A stretch of DNA of 64,000 bases, taken from assembly GCA_963784175.1 (NCBI GenBank), contig CAWAQJ010000016.1, forward strand, positions 8,012 to 72,011, read 5' to 3'. Shown one piece after another: positions 34,008 through 41,899 of this stretch (positions within the stretch are counted from its first letter, which is position 1; every line of letters begins with the position of its first letter). A program made the translations under genes and the position numbers. Origin of the DNA: JAIBJN01 sp963784175. Lineage in GTDB: Bacteria > Actinomycetota > Thermoleophilia > Gaiellales > Gaiellaceae. The notes below the pieces were generated by a model, which made no database searches, was not told the origin of the DNA, and worked only from the letters and a program-made list of their open reading frames with translations.

Positions 34008-35687
34008 ATAGGCACGCCTGGCACCCATGCCGGTGAGAACCGGTTCCTCACCACGATCATCTCGACGGTCGGGTCCTCCCTGGACCTCGAGGAGGTCCTC
34101 GGCGCGGTCGTCCGCCTCCTGACGGACGCGACCTCGGTCCACGCGTGCTTCGTCTACCTGGTCGAGGACGACGAGCGCCTCGTGCTCGAGGCCGCCTCCG
34201 AGCCCTACGCCCATCTCGTCCACCAGGTCACGCTCGAGCGCGGCGAAGGCCTCGCCTGGTGGGCGGCCGAGCACAAGGAGCCGGCCTGGATCCGCGACCA
34301 GCTGCTCGAGGACCCGCGCGTCAAGTACGTCCCCGAGCTGGAGGAGGAACGCTTCCAGTCGCTCGTCTCCGTGCCGATCGTCGGCAAGGACGGGAACGTG
34401 ATCGGCGTCATCTCGAGCCACACGGCCGCGCCGCGCGAGTTCACCGAAGCCGAGGTCGACGTCCTGGTCTCGAGCGCGTCGCTGGTCGCCGGCGCGATCG
34501 AGAACGCACGCCTCTACGAGGAGATGCGCCGCCGCGTCGACGAGCTCGAGCACCTCACCGAGCTCGGCGAGACGCTCGCCCGCGCCGAGACGCTCGGAGA
34601 GCTGCTCCCGGTCGTCGCAGGCCGGGCCGTGCGGCTCCTCCGCGCAGAGTCATGCCATCTCTATCTGCTCGACCCCGCCTCGGAGGAGCTGCGCCTCCAG
34701 GCCTCCTCGCCCGCGGGCGCCCAGGCGCGGACGACCATCGCGCTCTCCGAGCTGGGGCCGGAGCTCGGGCGCAGCCGCCGGTCGCCGTCCGTCGCCGTCC
34801 CGCTCGTCGCCAACGACGAGCTGCTCGGCCTCCTTGCAGCCACCGGCACCTCCGAGGTCGACCTGACGCGCGTCGTCGCGAACCAGGTCGCCGTGGCGAT
34901 CAAGAAGATCGAGCTGATCGAGCGGCTGACGGAGAAGAACCTCATCAAGGACTTCTTCGAGCAGCTCGCGCGCGGCGAGGCCGTTCCGGGGCTCGAAGGT
35001 CGCGCCGCCCGGCTCGGCTGCGACCTCGACCAGCGCTACGTCGTTCTCGCTTCCGCGCCACCCTCGGACGAGCTCGAGCGCCTGCTCGCCGCAGCGGTGC
35101 CCGGCTCCCTCTTCGACCGTCGCGACGACTCCATGCGCGCGCTCCTGCGGGTCCCGTCGGACGGGCACGAGCGGCTGCTCGCCGACGTGCGGGAGACGCA
35201 GGAAGCCTTCGGCGCCCCGGTCGCGATCGGCCTCTCGAACGTCTGCCGCGGCGCAGAGACCTTCGCGGCCGGCTTCCAGGAGGCGCGGCACGCGCTGCTC
35301 GGCACCACAGTCCTGCAGGGGACGCCCGGCGTGATGACCTACGAGGAGCTCGGCCCCTACAAGTACCTCCTCCGCATGCCGTTCGACGGCGACGTCCGCG
35401 ACGCCCACCGCGACGCCGTCGCCCGCATCGCCGAGTACGACCGGCTGCGCTCGACCTCCCTCCTGCGGACGCTCGAGGAGTTCCTCCGCCGGCGCGGCAA
35501 CATCAGCGCCACCGCGGAGGCCCTCTATGTCCACCCGAACACGCTCCGCCAGCGGCTCCGCCGCATTGGCGAGCTCTCTGGCCTCGACCTCCGCAAGGAC
35601 GACTGGCTCATGGTCGAGATCGCCGTGAAGATGGTGCGCCTCCAGGAGGCGCTCGGGACCGCGGGACCCCACATAACTCGCCCCTAG
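34008..35687 (+). CDS. GAF-domain regulator with PucR/CdaR-type C-terminal HTH
   Basis: About 559 residues. GAF domain 1 runs from FLTTIISTVGSSLDLEEVL to about residue 165, GAF domain 2 from LTELGETLARAETLGELL to about 300. After a middle GGDEF-like/CdaR region comes the PucR HTH: LLRTLEEFLRRRGNISATAEAL and HPNTLRQRLRRIGELSGLDL. It is just upstream of gmaS and probably controls the methylamine genes. The frame has no usual start before GAF1. ATA 34008 lies 6 nt after TACCAT; alternatively one lost C in CCCCC 34003-34007 would give ATG 34000. Confidence 0.75.
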   Translation: MGTPGTHAGENRFLTTIISTVGSSLDLEEVLGAVVRLLTDATSVHACFVYLVEDDERLVLEAASEPYAHLVHQVTLERGEGLAWWAAEHKEPAWIRDQLLEDPRVKYVPELEEERFQSLVSVPIVGKDGNVIGVISSHTAAPREFTEAEVDVLVSSASLVAGAIENARLYEEMRRRVDELEHLTELGETLARAETLGELLPVVAGRAVRLLRAESCHLYLLDPASEELRLQASSPAGAQARTTIALSELGPELGRSRRSPSVAVPLVANDELLGLLAATGTSEVDLTRVVANQVAVAIKKIELIERLTEKNLIKDFFEQLARGEAVPGLEGRAARLGCDLDQRYVVLASAPPSDELERLLAAAVPGSLFDRRDDSMRALLRVPSDGHERLLADVRETQEAFGAPVAIGLSNVCRGAETFAAGFQEARHALLGTTVLQGTPGVMTYEELGPYKYLLRMPFDGDVRDAHRDAVARIAEYDRLRSTSLLRTLEEFLRRRGNISATAEALYVHPNTLRQRLRRIGELSGLDLRKDDWLMVEIAVKMVRLQEALGTAGPHITRP

Positions 35688-35762
35688 CGGTTGTAGGAAG
35701 CCACCATCGGCGGAAGCGCTGACGCCGGTTATCGTCAGAGGCGTCCCCAAAGGAGGAGTTGC

Positions 35763-37151
35763 ATGGCCAGCGCGAGCGCCGCCGCGCCCACCGTCGAGGA
35801 CATCCGCAAGGAGTCCGAATCGCGCGGCATCGAGTTCTACTTCGCCCAGTTCGTCGACATGTACGCGCGGCCGAGCGCGAAGCTCGTCCCCGCCCAGAAC
35901 CTCGACGACCTGGTGACCGACGGCGCCGGGTTCGCAGGGTTCGCCGCCGGGGAGATCGGCCAGGTCCCGAGCGATCCGGACATCGCGGCGATCCCCGACC
36001 TGGCGAGCTTCACGCCGGTTCCGTGGGAGCCGACCGTGGCGCGCTTCGCCTGCGACATCACCGTGGACGGCGAGGACTGGCCGTACGACCCGCGCACGAT
36101 CCTCCGCCGCCAGCTCGCCAAGGCCAAGGACAAGGGCTTCGAGTTCAAGATCGGCCTCGAGCTCGAGTACTTCCTCGTCGAGCTCCTGGACGACGGGTCG
36201 ATCCGCCTCGCCGACGCGCTCGACACGCTCGAGAAGCCCTGTTACGACCTCAACGGGCTCTCGCGTCATTACGACTTCCTGACGACCGTCTCGCGCTACG
36301 TGAACGCGCTCGGCTGGGGCAACTACGCGAACGACCACGAGGACGCGAACGGCCAGTTCGAGCAGAACTTCACGTACGACGACGCGCTCGTGAGCTGCGA
36401 CCGCTCGATCTTCTTCCGCTACATGGTCCACCAGCTCGCGGAGCGGAAGGGGCGCGACGAGGGGCGCAACCTGCTCGCGACCTTCATGCCGAAGCCGTTC
36501 TCGCACCTGACCGGCAACGGCTGCCACTTCCACATGTCGCTGTGGGACGGCGAGACGAACCTCTTCCTGGACGAGAACGATCCGCGTGGGCTCGGCCTCT
36601 CGGAGACCGCCTACGGCTTCATCGGCGGGCTCAAGAAGCACGCCCGCGCGTACAGCGCCGTCACGGCGCCGACGGTGAACTCGTACAAGCGCCTCAAGGT
36701 AGGGACGACGGCGAGCGGCGCGACCTGGTCGCCGGTCTGGATCAGCTACGGCTACAACAACCGCACGCAGATGCTCCGCATCCCGGGGCCCGGCCGCATC
36801 GAGGACCGCACTATCGACGGCTCCTGCAACCCGTACCTGGCGGCCGCGGCGGTGCTGGCCGCCGGCCTCGACGGTGTCGAGAACGGGCTCGAGCCGGGCG
36901 AGCCGAACTCGGAGAACCTCTACGCGATCCCGTACGACGAGCTCGTTGGACGGGGGCTCGAGACGCTTCCGTCCAACCTCCTCGAAGCGACCGAGGAGCT
37001 CGAGCGGGACGACGTGCTGCGGGCGGCGCTCGGGCGCGGGCGCGACGAGGACTACGTCGACTACTTCATCCGCGTGAAGCGCGACGAGTGGAACCGCTAC
37101 CACGAGCAGGTCTCGCCCTGGGAGGTGACCGAGTACCTGACACGCTTCTAG
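35763..37151 (+). CDS. gmaS: Glutamine synthetase family protein, probable gamma-glutamylmethylamide synthetase
   Basis: 462 residues with GS blocks: LELEYF (metal Glu), NDHEDANGQFEQNF, FMPKPFSHLTGNGCHFHMSLW, APTVNSYKRL and DGSCNPYLAAAAVLAAGLDG. It is a type III-like GS related to GlnT/GmaS. The following three genes are N-methylglutamate synthase components and a complete N-methylglutamate-dehydrogenase-type enzyme follows, so gamma-glutamylmethylamide formation from methylamine, glutamate and ATP is the best reading. Plain glutamine synthesis is the alternative. ATG 35763 sits behind AAAGGAGGAG. Confidence 0.8.
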   Translation: MASASAAAPTVEDIRKESESRGIEFYFAQFVDMYARPSAKLVPAQNLDDLVTDGAGFAGFAAGEIGQVPSDPDIAAIPDLASFTPVPWEPTVARFACDITVDGEDWPYDPRTILRRQLAKAKDKGFEFKIGLELEYFLVELLDDGSIRLADALDTLEKPCYDLNGLSRHYDFLTTVSRYVNALGWGNYANDHEDANGQFEQNFTYDDALVSCDRSIFFRYMVHQLAERKGRDEGRNLLATFMPKPFSHLTGNGCHFHMSLWDGETNLFLDENDPRGLGLSETAYGFIGGLKKHARAYSAVTAPTVNSYKRLKVGTTASGATWSPVWISYGYNNRTQMLRIPGPGRIEDRTIDGSCNPYLAAAAVLAAGLDGVENGLEPGEPNSENLYAIPYDELVGRGLETLPSNLLEATEELERDDVLRAALGRGRDEDYVDYFIRVKRDEWNRYHEQVSPWEVTEYLTRF

Positions 37152-37238
37152 CAGTGTAGAAACCCTCCATATCCATTAAGGCAAGAACGTCGGAAACAGC
37201 GGCATTCAAGCGCCTAGACGCATGTAGATTGAGGACAT

Positions 37239-38144
37239 ATGTGCGGAATCGTCGGACTGTTCAGCAAGTCGCCTGAGATCGAGGAGTCCCTCGGCGAGCA
37301 CCTCGCCGCGATGCTCGGCCAGATGAGCGATCGCGGCCCCGACAGTGCCGGGGTGGCCGTCTACCGCGACCCGGCTCCGGCAGGGTCGAGCAAGCTCACG
37401 CTCTGGTCGGTGGACCGGCTCCAGGACTGGGACGCGCTCTGCGGCGAGCTTCGCAACGCCTTCGGCGGCTCGCCCGAGGCCACCGTCCGCTCGAGCCACG
37501 CCGTCGTCATGGTCGGGGCCGACGCGCCCGAGGCGCAGGCGTGGATGCGCCAGGCGCATCCCGAGATCCGCGTCATGAGCGCCGGCCGCACGATCGAGAT
37601 CTACAAGGAGACCGGTCGGCCCGAGGAGTTCGTCCGCCAGTTCGCCCTCCACGACCTGCGCGGCTCGCACGCGCTCGGCCATACGCGCATGGCGACCGAG
37701 AGCCGCGTGACGACGGAGGGGTCGCACCCGTTCTCCACCGGCCTCGACCTCTGCCTCGTGCACAACGGCTCGCTCTCGAACCACAACCGGCTGCGGGCGA
37801 GCCTCCGGCGCGAGGGCATCGAGTTCCAGACGGAGAACGACACCGAGGTCGCCGCCGGCTACCTCGCCTGGCGGCTCCGCGAGGGCGCCTCGCTCGAGGA
37901 GGCGCTCGAGGGCTGCCTCGACGACCTGGACGGCTTCTACACCTTCCTCGTCGGCACCGAGGAAGGCTTCGCGGTTCTCCGCGACCCAATTGCGTGCAAG
38001 CCCGCAGTCCTCGCCGAGACGGACGACTGGGTGGCGATGGCCTCCGAATGGCGTGCGATCGCGACCCTCCCCGGCGCCGCGGCGGCGCGCTCGTGGGAGC
38101 CGGTTCCCGGCGTCGTCTACGCCTGGGAGCGCGCCCGAGTCTGA
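37239..38144 (+). CDS. mgsA: N-methylglutamate synthase subunit A (class II glutamine amidotransferase)
   Basis: 301 residues. An Ntn-hydrolase of the GltB/PurF amidotransferase type: mature N-terminal Cys2 in MCGIVGLFS, SDRGPDSAG, GHTRMATESRVTTEGSHPFS, CLVHNGSLSNHNRLR and ENDTEVAAGYLAWRL. It corresponds to GlxB/MgsA, which supplies the glutamine-side chemistry of the three-part GltB-like enzyme. It follows gmaS by 87 nt and has GAGGA before ATG. Its stop overlaps mgsB (TGATG), as do the next two junctions. Confidence 0.8.
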   Translation: MCGIVGLFSKSPEIEESLGEHLAAMLGQMSDRGPDSAGVAVYRDPAPAGSSKLTLWSVDRLQDWDALCGELRNAFGGSPEATVRSSHAVVMVGADAPEAQAWMRQAHPEIRVMSAGRTIEIYKETGRPEEFVRQFALHDLRGSHALGHTRMATESRVTTEGSHPFSTGLDLCLVHNGSLSNHNRLRASLRREGIEFQTENDTEVAAGYLAWRLREGASLEEALEGCLDDLDGFYTFLVGTEEGFAVLRDPIACKPAVLAETDDWVAMASEWRAIATLPGAAAARSWEPVPGVVYAWERARV

Positions 38145-38854
38145 TGGAGGCCGCAGAGGCGACAGCCGTCGAGGTCGTCGACCTCGCCTCCACTCCTCTG
38201 CGTGAGCTCAACCAGCGGCTGCACGCCCTCGCCTCCTCGCAGGGCCCCACCCACTGGCGCGTGCTCAACCCGAACGGGGCGCACGCCGTCGCCTGCGGGC
38301 TCGACGCCGACGTCCAGGTCGAGATCGAGGGCCACGTCGGCTACTACTGCGCCGGCATGAACAAGCGCGCCACGGTGCGCGTGCGCGGGAACGCGAGCAC
38401 GGGCCTGGCCGAGAACATGATGTCCGGGACGGTCGTGATCGAGGGGAACGCCAGCCAGTCGGCGGGCGCCACGGGTCACGGCGGGCTGCTCGTCGTCCAC
38501 GGCGACGCCTCGGCGCGCTGCGGGATCTCCATGAAGGGCATCGACATCGTCGTGCGCGGCTCGGTCGGGCACCTGAGCGGGTTCATGGCGCAGACCGGCC
38601 GCCTCGTCGTGTGCGGAGACGCCGGCGAAGCGCTGGGCGACTCGATCTACGAGGCGCGGATCTACGTGCGCGGCTCGGTCGCGGGCCTCGGCGCCGACTG
38701 CATCGAGAAGGAGCTCGGAGACGAGCACCGTGCAGAGCTGGCCTCGCTCCTCTCGCAGGCCGGCCTCGAGGACGCCGACCCCGCCGAGTTCCGCCGCTAC
38801 GGCTCCGCGCGCGAGCTCTACACCTTCAAGGTCGACAACGCGGGCGCGTACTGA
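38144..38854 (+). CDS. mgsB: N-methylglutamate synthase subunit B (GlxC/GltB C-terminal beta-helix)
   Basis: 236 residues, equal to the GXGXG beta-helix domain of glutamate synthase: repeated GxxxGxxxG turns in GHVGYYCAGMNKRATVRVRG, GNASTGLAENMMSGTVVIEG, GDASARCGISMKGIDIVVRG and GDAGEALGDSIYEARIYVRG. In GltB this helix spaces the amidotransferase and FMN domains; here it is a free protein as in GlxC/MgsB. TGATG overlaps on both sides show tight coupling with mgsA and mgsC. Confidence 0.8.
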   Translation: MEAAEATAVEVVDLASTPLRELNQRLHALASSQGPTHWRVLNPNGAHAVACGLDADVQVEIEGHVGYYCAGMNKRATVRVRGNASTGLAENMMSGTVVIEGNASQSAGATGHGGLLVVHGDASARCGISMKGIDIVVRGSVGHLSGFMAQTGRLVVCGDAGEALGDSIYEARIYVRGSVAGLGADCIEKELGDEHRAELASLLSQAGLEDADPAEFRRYGSARELYTFKVDNAGAY

Positions 38855-40176
38855 TGGCGGAGCGGCCCTGGAACCTGCGGGAGTCGGCGCTCTACGACAA
38901 GCCCGTCATCGCCGAGATCCAGCGCGCGGCGCGCGAGGGCATCTACGACATCCGCGGCTTCGGCGCCAAGCGCCGCGTGCCCCACTTCGACGACCTGCTG
39001 CTCCTCGGCGCCAGCGTCTCGCGCTACCCGCTCGAGGGCTACCGCGAGCGCTGCGACACGAACGTCACTCTCGGCACCCGCTTCGCCCGGAAGCCGCTCG
39101 AGCTCCGCATCCCGGTCACGATCGCCGGCATGAGCTTCGGCGCCCTCTCGGCCCCGGCCAAGGAGGCGCTCGGCCGCGGCGCGAGCGAGGTGGGGACGTC
39201 GACGACCACCGGCGACGGCGGGATGACGCCGGAGGAGCGCGAGCACTCGAAGATCCTCGTCTACCAATTGCTGCCCTCCCGCTACGGCATGAACCCGGAC
39301 GACCTGCGTAAGGCGGACGCGATCGAGATCGTCGTCGGCCAGGGCGCGAAGCCGGGCGGCGGCGGCATGCTGCTCGGGCACAAGATCTCCGACCGCGTCG
39401 CGGAGATGCGCGACCTGCCGAAGGGGATCGACCAGCGGAGCGCCTCGCGTCATCCCGACTGGACGGGGCCGGACGACCTCGAGATCAAGATCGGCGAGTT
39501 GCGCGAGATCACCGACTGGGAGAAGCCGGTCTTCATCAAGGTCGGCGCCACCCGGACGTACTACGACGTCCAGCTCGCGGTGAAGGCCGGCGCCGACGTG
39601 ATCGTCGTCGACGGCATGCAGGGCGGCACGGCGGCGACGCAGGACGTCTTCATCGAGCACGTGGGCATTCCGACGCTGCCCGCGGTGCGCCTCGCCGTCG
39701 AGGCGCTGACCGAGCTCGGGATGCACCGGCAGGTGCAGCTGATCGTCTCCGGCGGGATCCGCACGGGGGCCGACGTGGCCAAGGCGCTCGCCCTCGGTGC
39801 GGACGCGGTCTCGATCGGCACCGCGGCCCTGATCGCGATGGGCGACAACGCGCCCGAGCACGAGGACGCGTACCGCGAGATCGGCAGCGCCGCGGGCTTC
39901 TACGACGACTGGCAGGCCGGACTCGATCCCGTCGGGATCTCGACACAGGACGACGAGCTCGCAGCGCGGTTCGACCCCGAGCTCGGCGGCCGGCGGATCG
40001 CGAACTACCTCCGCGTGCTCACGCTCGAGACCCAGACGCTCGCGCGCGCGTGCGGGAAGTCCCACGTCCACAACCTGGAGCCCGAGGATCTCGTCGCGTT
40101 GACGGTCGAGGCGGCGGCCATGGCCGGCGTCCCGCTCGCCGGCACAGACTGGATCCCCGGCCGGAACGGAGACTGA
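38854..40176 (+). CDS. mgsC: N-methylglutamate synthase subunit C (FMN glutamate synthase-like)
   Basis: 440 residues. The FMN/synthase domain of glutamate synthase: IPVTIAGMSFGALS, TTTGDGGMTPEE, GQGAKPGGGGMLLGHKI, VFIKVGATRTYYDVQLAVKAGADVI, VDGMQGGTAATQDV and SGGIRTGADVAKALALGADAV. With MgsA and MgsB it would transfer methylamine from gamma-glutamylmethylamide or combine methylamine with glutamate to give N-methylglutamate. A true GltS role is unlikely because the three domains are split exactly as in methylotroph mgsABC. Overlaps the following GST gene by TGATG. Confidence 0.82.
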   Translation: MAERPWNLRESALYDKPVIAEIQRAAREGIYDIRGFGAKRRVPHFDDLLLLGASVSRYPLEGYRERCDTNVTLGTRFARKPLELRIPVTIAGMSFGALSAPAKEALGRGASEVGTSTTTGDGGMTPEEREHSKILVYQLLPSRYGMNPDDLRKADAIEIVVGQGAKPGGGGMLLGHKISDRVAEMRDLPKGIDQRSASRHPDWTGPDDLEIKIGELREITDWEKPVFIKVGATRTYYDVQLAVKAGADVIVVDGMQGGTAATQDVFIEHVGIPTLPAVRLAVEALTELGMHRQVQLIVSGGIRTGADVAKALALGADAVSIGTAALIAMGDNAPEHEDAYREIGSAAGFYDDWQAGLDPVGISTQDDELAARFDPELGGRRIANYLRVLTLETQTLARACGKSHVHNLEPEDLVALTVEAAAMAGVPLAGTDWIPGRNGD

Positions 40177-40769
40177 TGCTGCTCTACGACTCGGGGGTCT
40201 CGGGCAATTGCTACAAGGTGCGGCTCCTGCTCGCGCACCTCGGGCTCGACTACGAGCGCCGCGAGCTCTCCGTCGTCGACCGCTCGAATCGCAAGGAGCT
40301 GCTCGGCGACCTCAACCCGGGGCTCCGCGTGCCGACGCTCGTCCTCGACGACGGCAGGGCGCTGGGCGAGTCCGGCGCGATCCTCAACTACCTCGCCGAG
40401 GGCACGGAATACATCCCGGAGAACCTCTACGAGCGGGCGAGGATGCTCCAGTGGATGTTCTTCGAGCAGTACAGCCACGAGCCGTACGTCGCCGTGCCCC
40501 GCTTCTGGCTCACGAAGAACGTGGAGGTCGACCCCGAGACCCTCGCCGAGCGCCAGCGCGTCGGCTACCTCGCCTTCGACGCCATGGAGTCGCACCTCTC
40601 CGGCAACCACTACCTCACCGCCGGGCGCTACACCCTCGCCGACATCGCCCTCTACGCCTACACCCACGTCGCCCACGAGGGCGGCTTCGACATGACCGGC
40701 TATCCCGGCATCGCCGCCTGGCTCGAGCGAGTCGCGTCCCAGCCGAACCACGTCCCCATCACGGCCTAA
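40176..40769 (+). CDS. Glutathione S-transferase family protein in the methylamine operon
   Basis: 197 residues. Thioredoxin-like half LLYDSGVSGNCYKVRLLLAHLG with VPTLVLDDGRALGESGAIL, helical half with YTLADIALYAYTHVA. It starts inside the mgsC stop (TGATG), so it is produced with the N-methylglutamate synthase genes. A thiol-dependent step on formaldehyde or an intermediate is possible; the sequence does not show the substrate. Paralogue of the gene at 9665-10315. Confidence 0.75.
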   Translation: MLLYDSGVSGNCYKVRLLLAHLGLDYERRELSVVDRSNRKELLGDLNPGLRVPTLVLDDGRALGESGAILNYLAEGTEYIPENLYERARMLQWMFFEQYSHEPYVAVPRFWLTKNVEVDPETLAERQRVGYLAFDAMESHLSGNHYLTAGRYTLADIALYAYTHVAHEGGFDMTGYPGIAAWLERVASQPNHVPITA

Positions 40770-40773
40770 CGAG

Positions 40774-40896
40774 CCACGTCCCGGTGCCAGGCACTTGGGC
40801 ATGTCTGTCCCGGGCACTCCCGCCACCGCGGCGCAAGTAGCCATCAGAAGGCATCGTCTTTCGCGCCACGCCCAAGTGCCTGGCACCTGGACATGG
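40774..40896. repeat. Pair of REP-like palindromic elements
   Basis: Copy 1 (40774-40805) is CCACGTCC, then the core GGTGCCAGGCACTT, then GGGCATG. Copy 2 (40866-40896) has the same flanks (CCACGCCC ... GGACATGG) in the same direction but an inverted core (AAGTGCCTGGCACC). The cores form an 18-bp perfect inverted repeat (40783-40800 with 40870-40887). A related pair lies at 52670-52814. Confidence 0.6.
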
Positions 40897-40929
40897 CCGA
40901 TTGACGCCGGGCGGGCTGGCTGGGAGAAT

Positions 40930-40941
40930 CTTTGATCAAAG
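40930..40941. promoter_or_regulatory. Palindrome upstream of the GntR gene
   Basis: CTTTGATCAAAG, a perfect 12-bp palindrome 8 nt before TTG 40949. AT-rich against a GC-rich background. The size and place fit an autoregulatory GntR-family operator, and it argues against starting the regulator at TTG 40901. Confidence 0.45.
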
Positions 40942-40948
40942 GTCAAGT

Positions 40949-41638
40949 TTGTCCGCCGCCTCGTCTACTCCACTCGCGATCTCGTCCGTCGAGGACGGGG
41001 TCTACCGCGCTCTCCGATCCGAGATCGGGCGGCTCGAGCTGGCGCCCGGGCAGCGGCTGCCGCTCGAGGAGATCGCGGGGCGCTTCCAGGTCAGCCTGAC
41101 GCCCGTCCGCCACGCATTGCGGCGGCTCGAGAGCGAAGGGCTCGTCGTCAGCCTTCCTCGCCGCGGGTCGCGCGTCGCGCCGCTCTCCGTCGAGGAGCTG
41201 GAGGAGATCCAGGCGCTCCGGCTCGGGCTCGAGACCTTCCTCGCGCGCCGCGGCGCCGAGGCGATCACCAAGGAGGCGCTCGCCGAGATGAAGGCCGCGC
41301 GCGACGAGATGGAGCAGGCCTTCCGCGCCGGCGACCTCGACGCCTATCTGGCCTCCTTCTGGTCGCTGCGGGACGCCTGCTACCGCTGCGCCGACCGGCC
41401 GCGCCTCCAGCGGACGCTGGAGGACCAGCGGGTGCGCGTCGAGCGCTACGTCCTCACCCTCTGCCGCGATCCGGAGGCCTTCGCCGACCTGCGCCGCGGG
41501 CCCGACACGCTCCTCGAAGCCTGCCGCGCGCGCAACGGCGAGGCGGCCGAGGCGGCCACGCGCGACGCGCTCCTCTGGGTGCTGGCGGAGCTGCACCGGA
41601 TGCTCGACACTGCCGAGGCCGCGAGAGCCACCGCCTAG
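40949..41638 (+). CDS. GntR-family transcriptional regulator (FadR/FCD type)
   Basis: About 229 residues. Winged HTH: GVYRALRSEIGRLELAPGQRLPLEEIAGRFQVSLTPVRHALRRLESEGLV, then an all-helical effector domain with ALRLGLETFLARRG and the FCD-like metal/ligand pocket region. Located between the mgs and mgd genes; probably senses a pathway intermediate. TTG 40949 is chosen because it follows the palindrome and precedes the HTH; TTG 40901 would add 16 residues. Confidence 0.75.
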   Translation: MSAASSTPLAISSVEDGVYRALRSEIGRLELAPGQRLPLEEIAGRFQVSLTPVRHALRRLESEGLVVSLPRRGSRVAPLSVEELEEIQALRLGLETFLARRGAEAITKEALAEMKAARDEMEQAFRAGDLDAYLASFWSLRDACYRCADRPRLQRTLEDQRVRVERYVLTLCRDPEAFADLRRGPDTLLEACRARNGEAAEAATRDALLWVLAELHRMLDTAEAARATA

Positions 41639-41641
41639 ACC

Positions 41642-41899
41642 GTGTCCTTCCTGCTCCCCTGTCCCAACTGCGGTCCCCGCCCGGTGGACGAGTTCACCTG
41701 CACGGGTGAGGTCACCGTCCGCCCGAAGAGCGATCCGTCCCTGCGCGACCTGACGGACTACCTCTACTTCAAGCGCAACGCGGCAGGCGTCCAGCGCGAG
41801 TGGTGGTGCCATCGCAACGGCTGCGAGGCGTGGTTCACGGCCGAGCGCGACACCCGCACGAACGAAGTGTTTTCGATCGAGGTGCCGTCGCCCAAGTGA
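41642..41899 (+). CDS. mgdB: Sarcosine oxidase/N-methylglutamate dehydrogenase delta subunit
   Basis: 85 residues. SoxD type: LPCPNCGPRPVDEFTCTGE near the start, LYFKRNAAGVQREWWCHRNGCEAWF in the middle and RDTRTNEVF at the end. The four Cys (CPNC and WCHRNGC) bind zinc in sarcosine oxidase delta. GTG 41642 comes 3 nt after the GntR stop and its own stop overlaps mgdC (GTGA). Confidence 0.82.
   Translation: MSFLLPCPNCGPRPVDEFTCTGEVTVRPKSDPSLRDLTDYLYFKRNAAGVQREWWCHRNGCEAWFTAERDTRTNEVFSIEVPSPK

Noticed and set aside
40774..40896. CRISPR array or transposon inverted repeats
   Set aside because: Only two copies, no spacer series and no transposase gene; the flank-core structure fits REP-like elements better.
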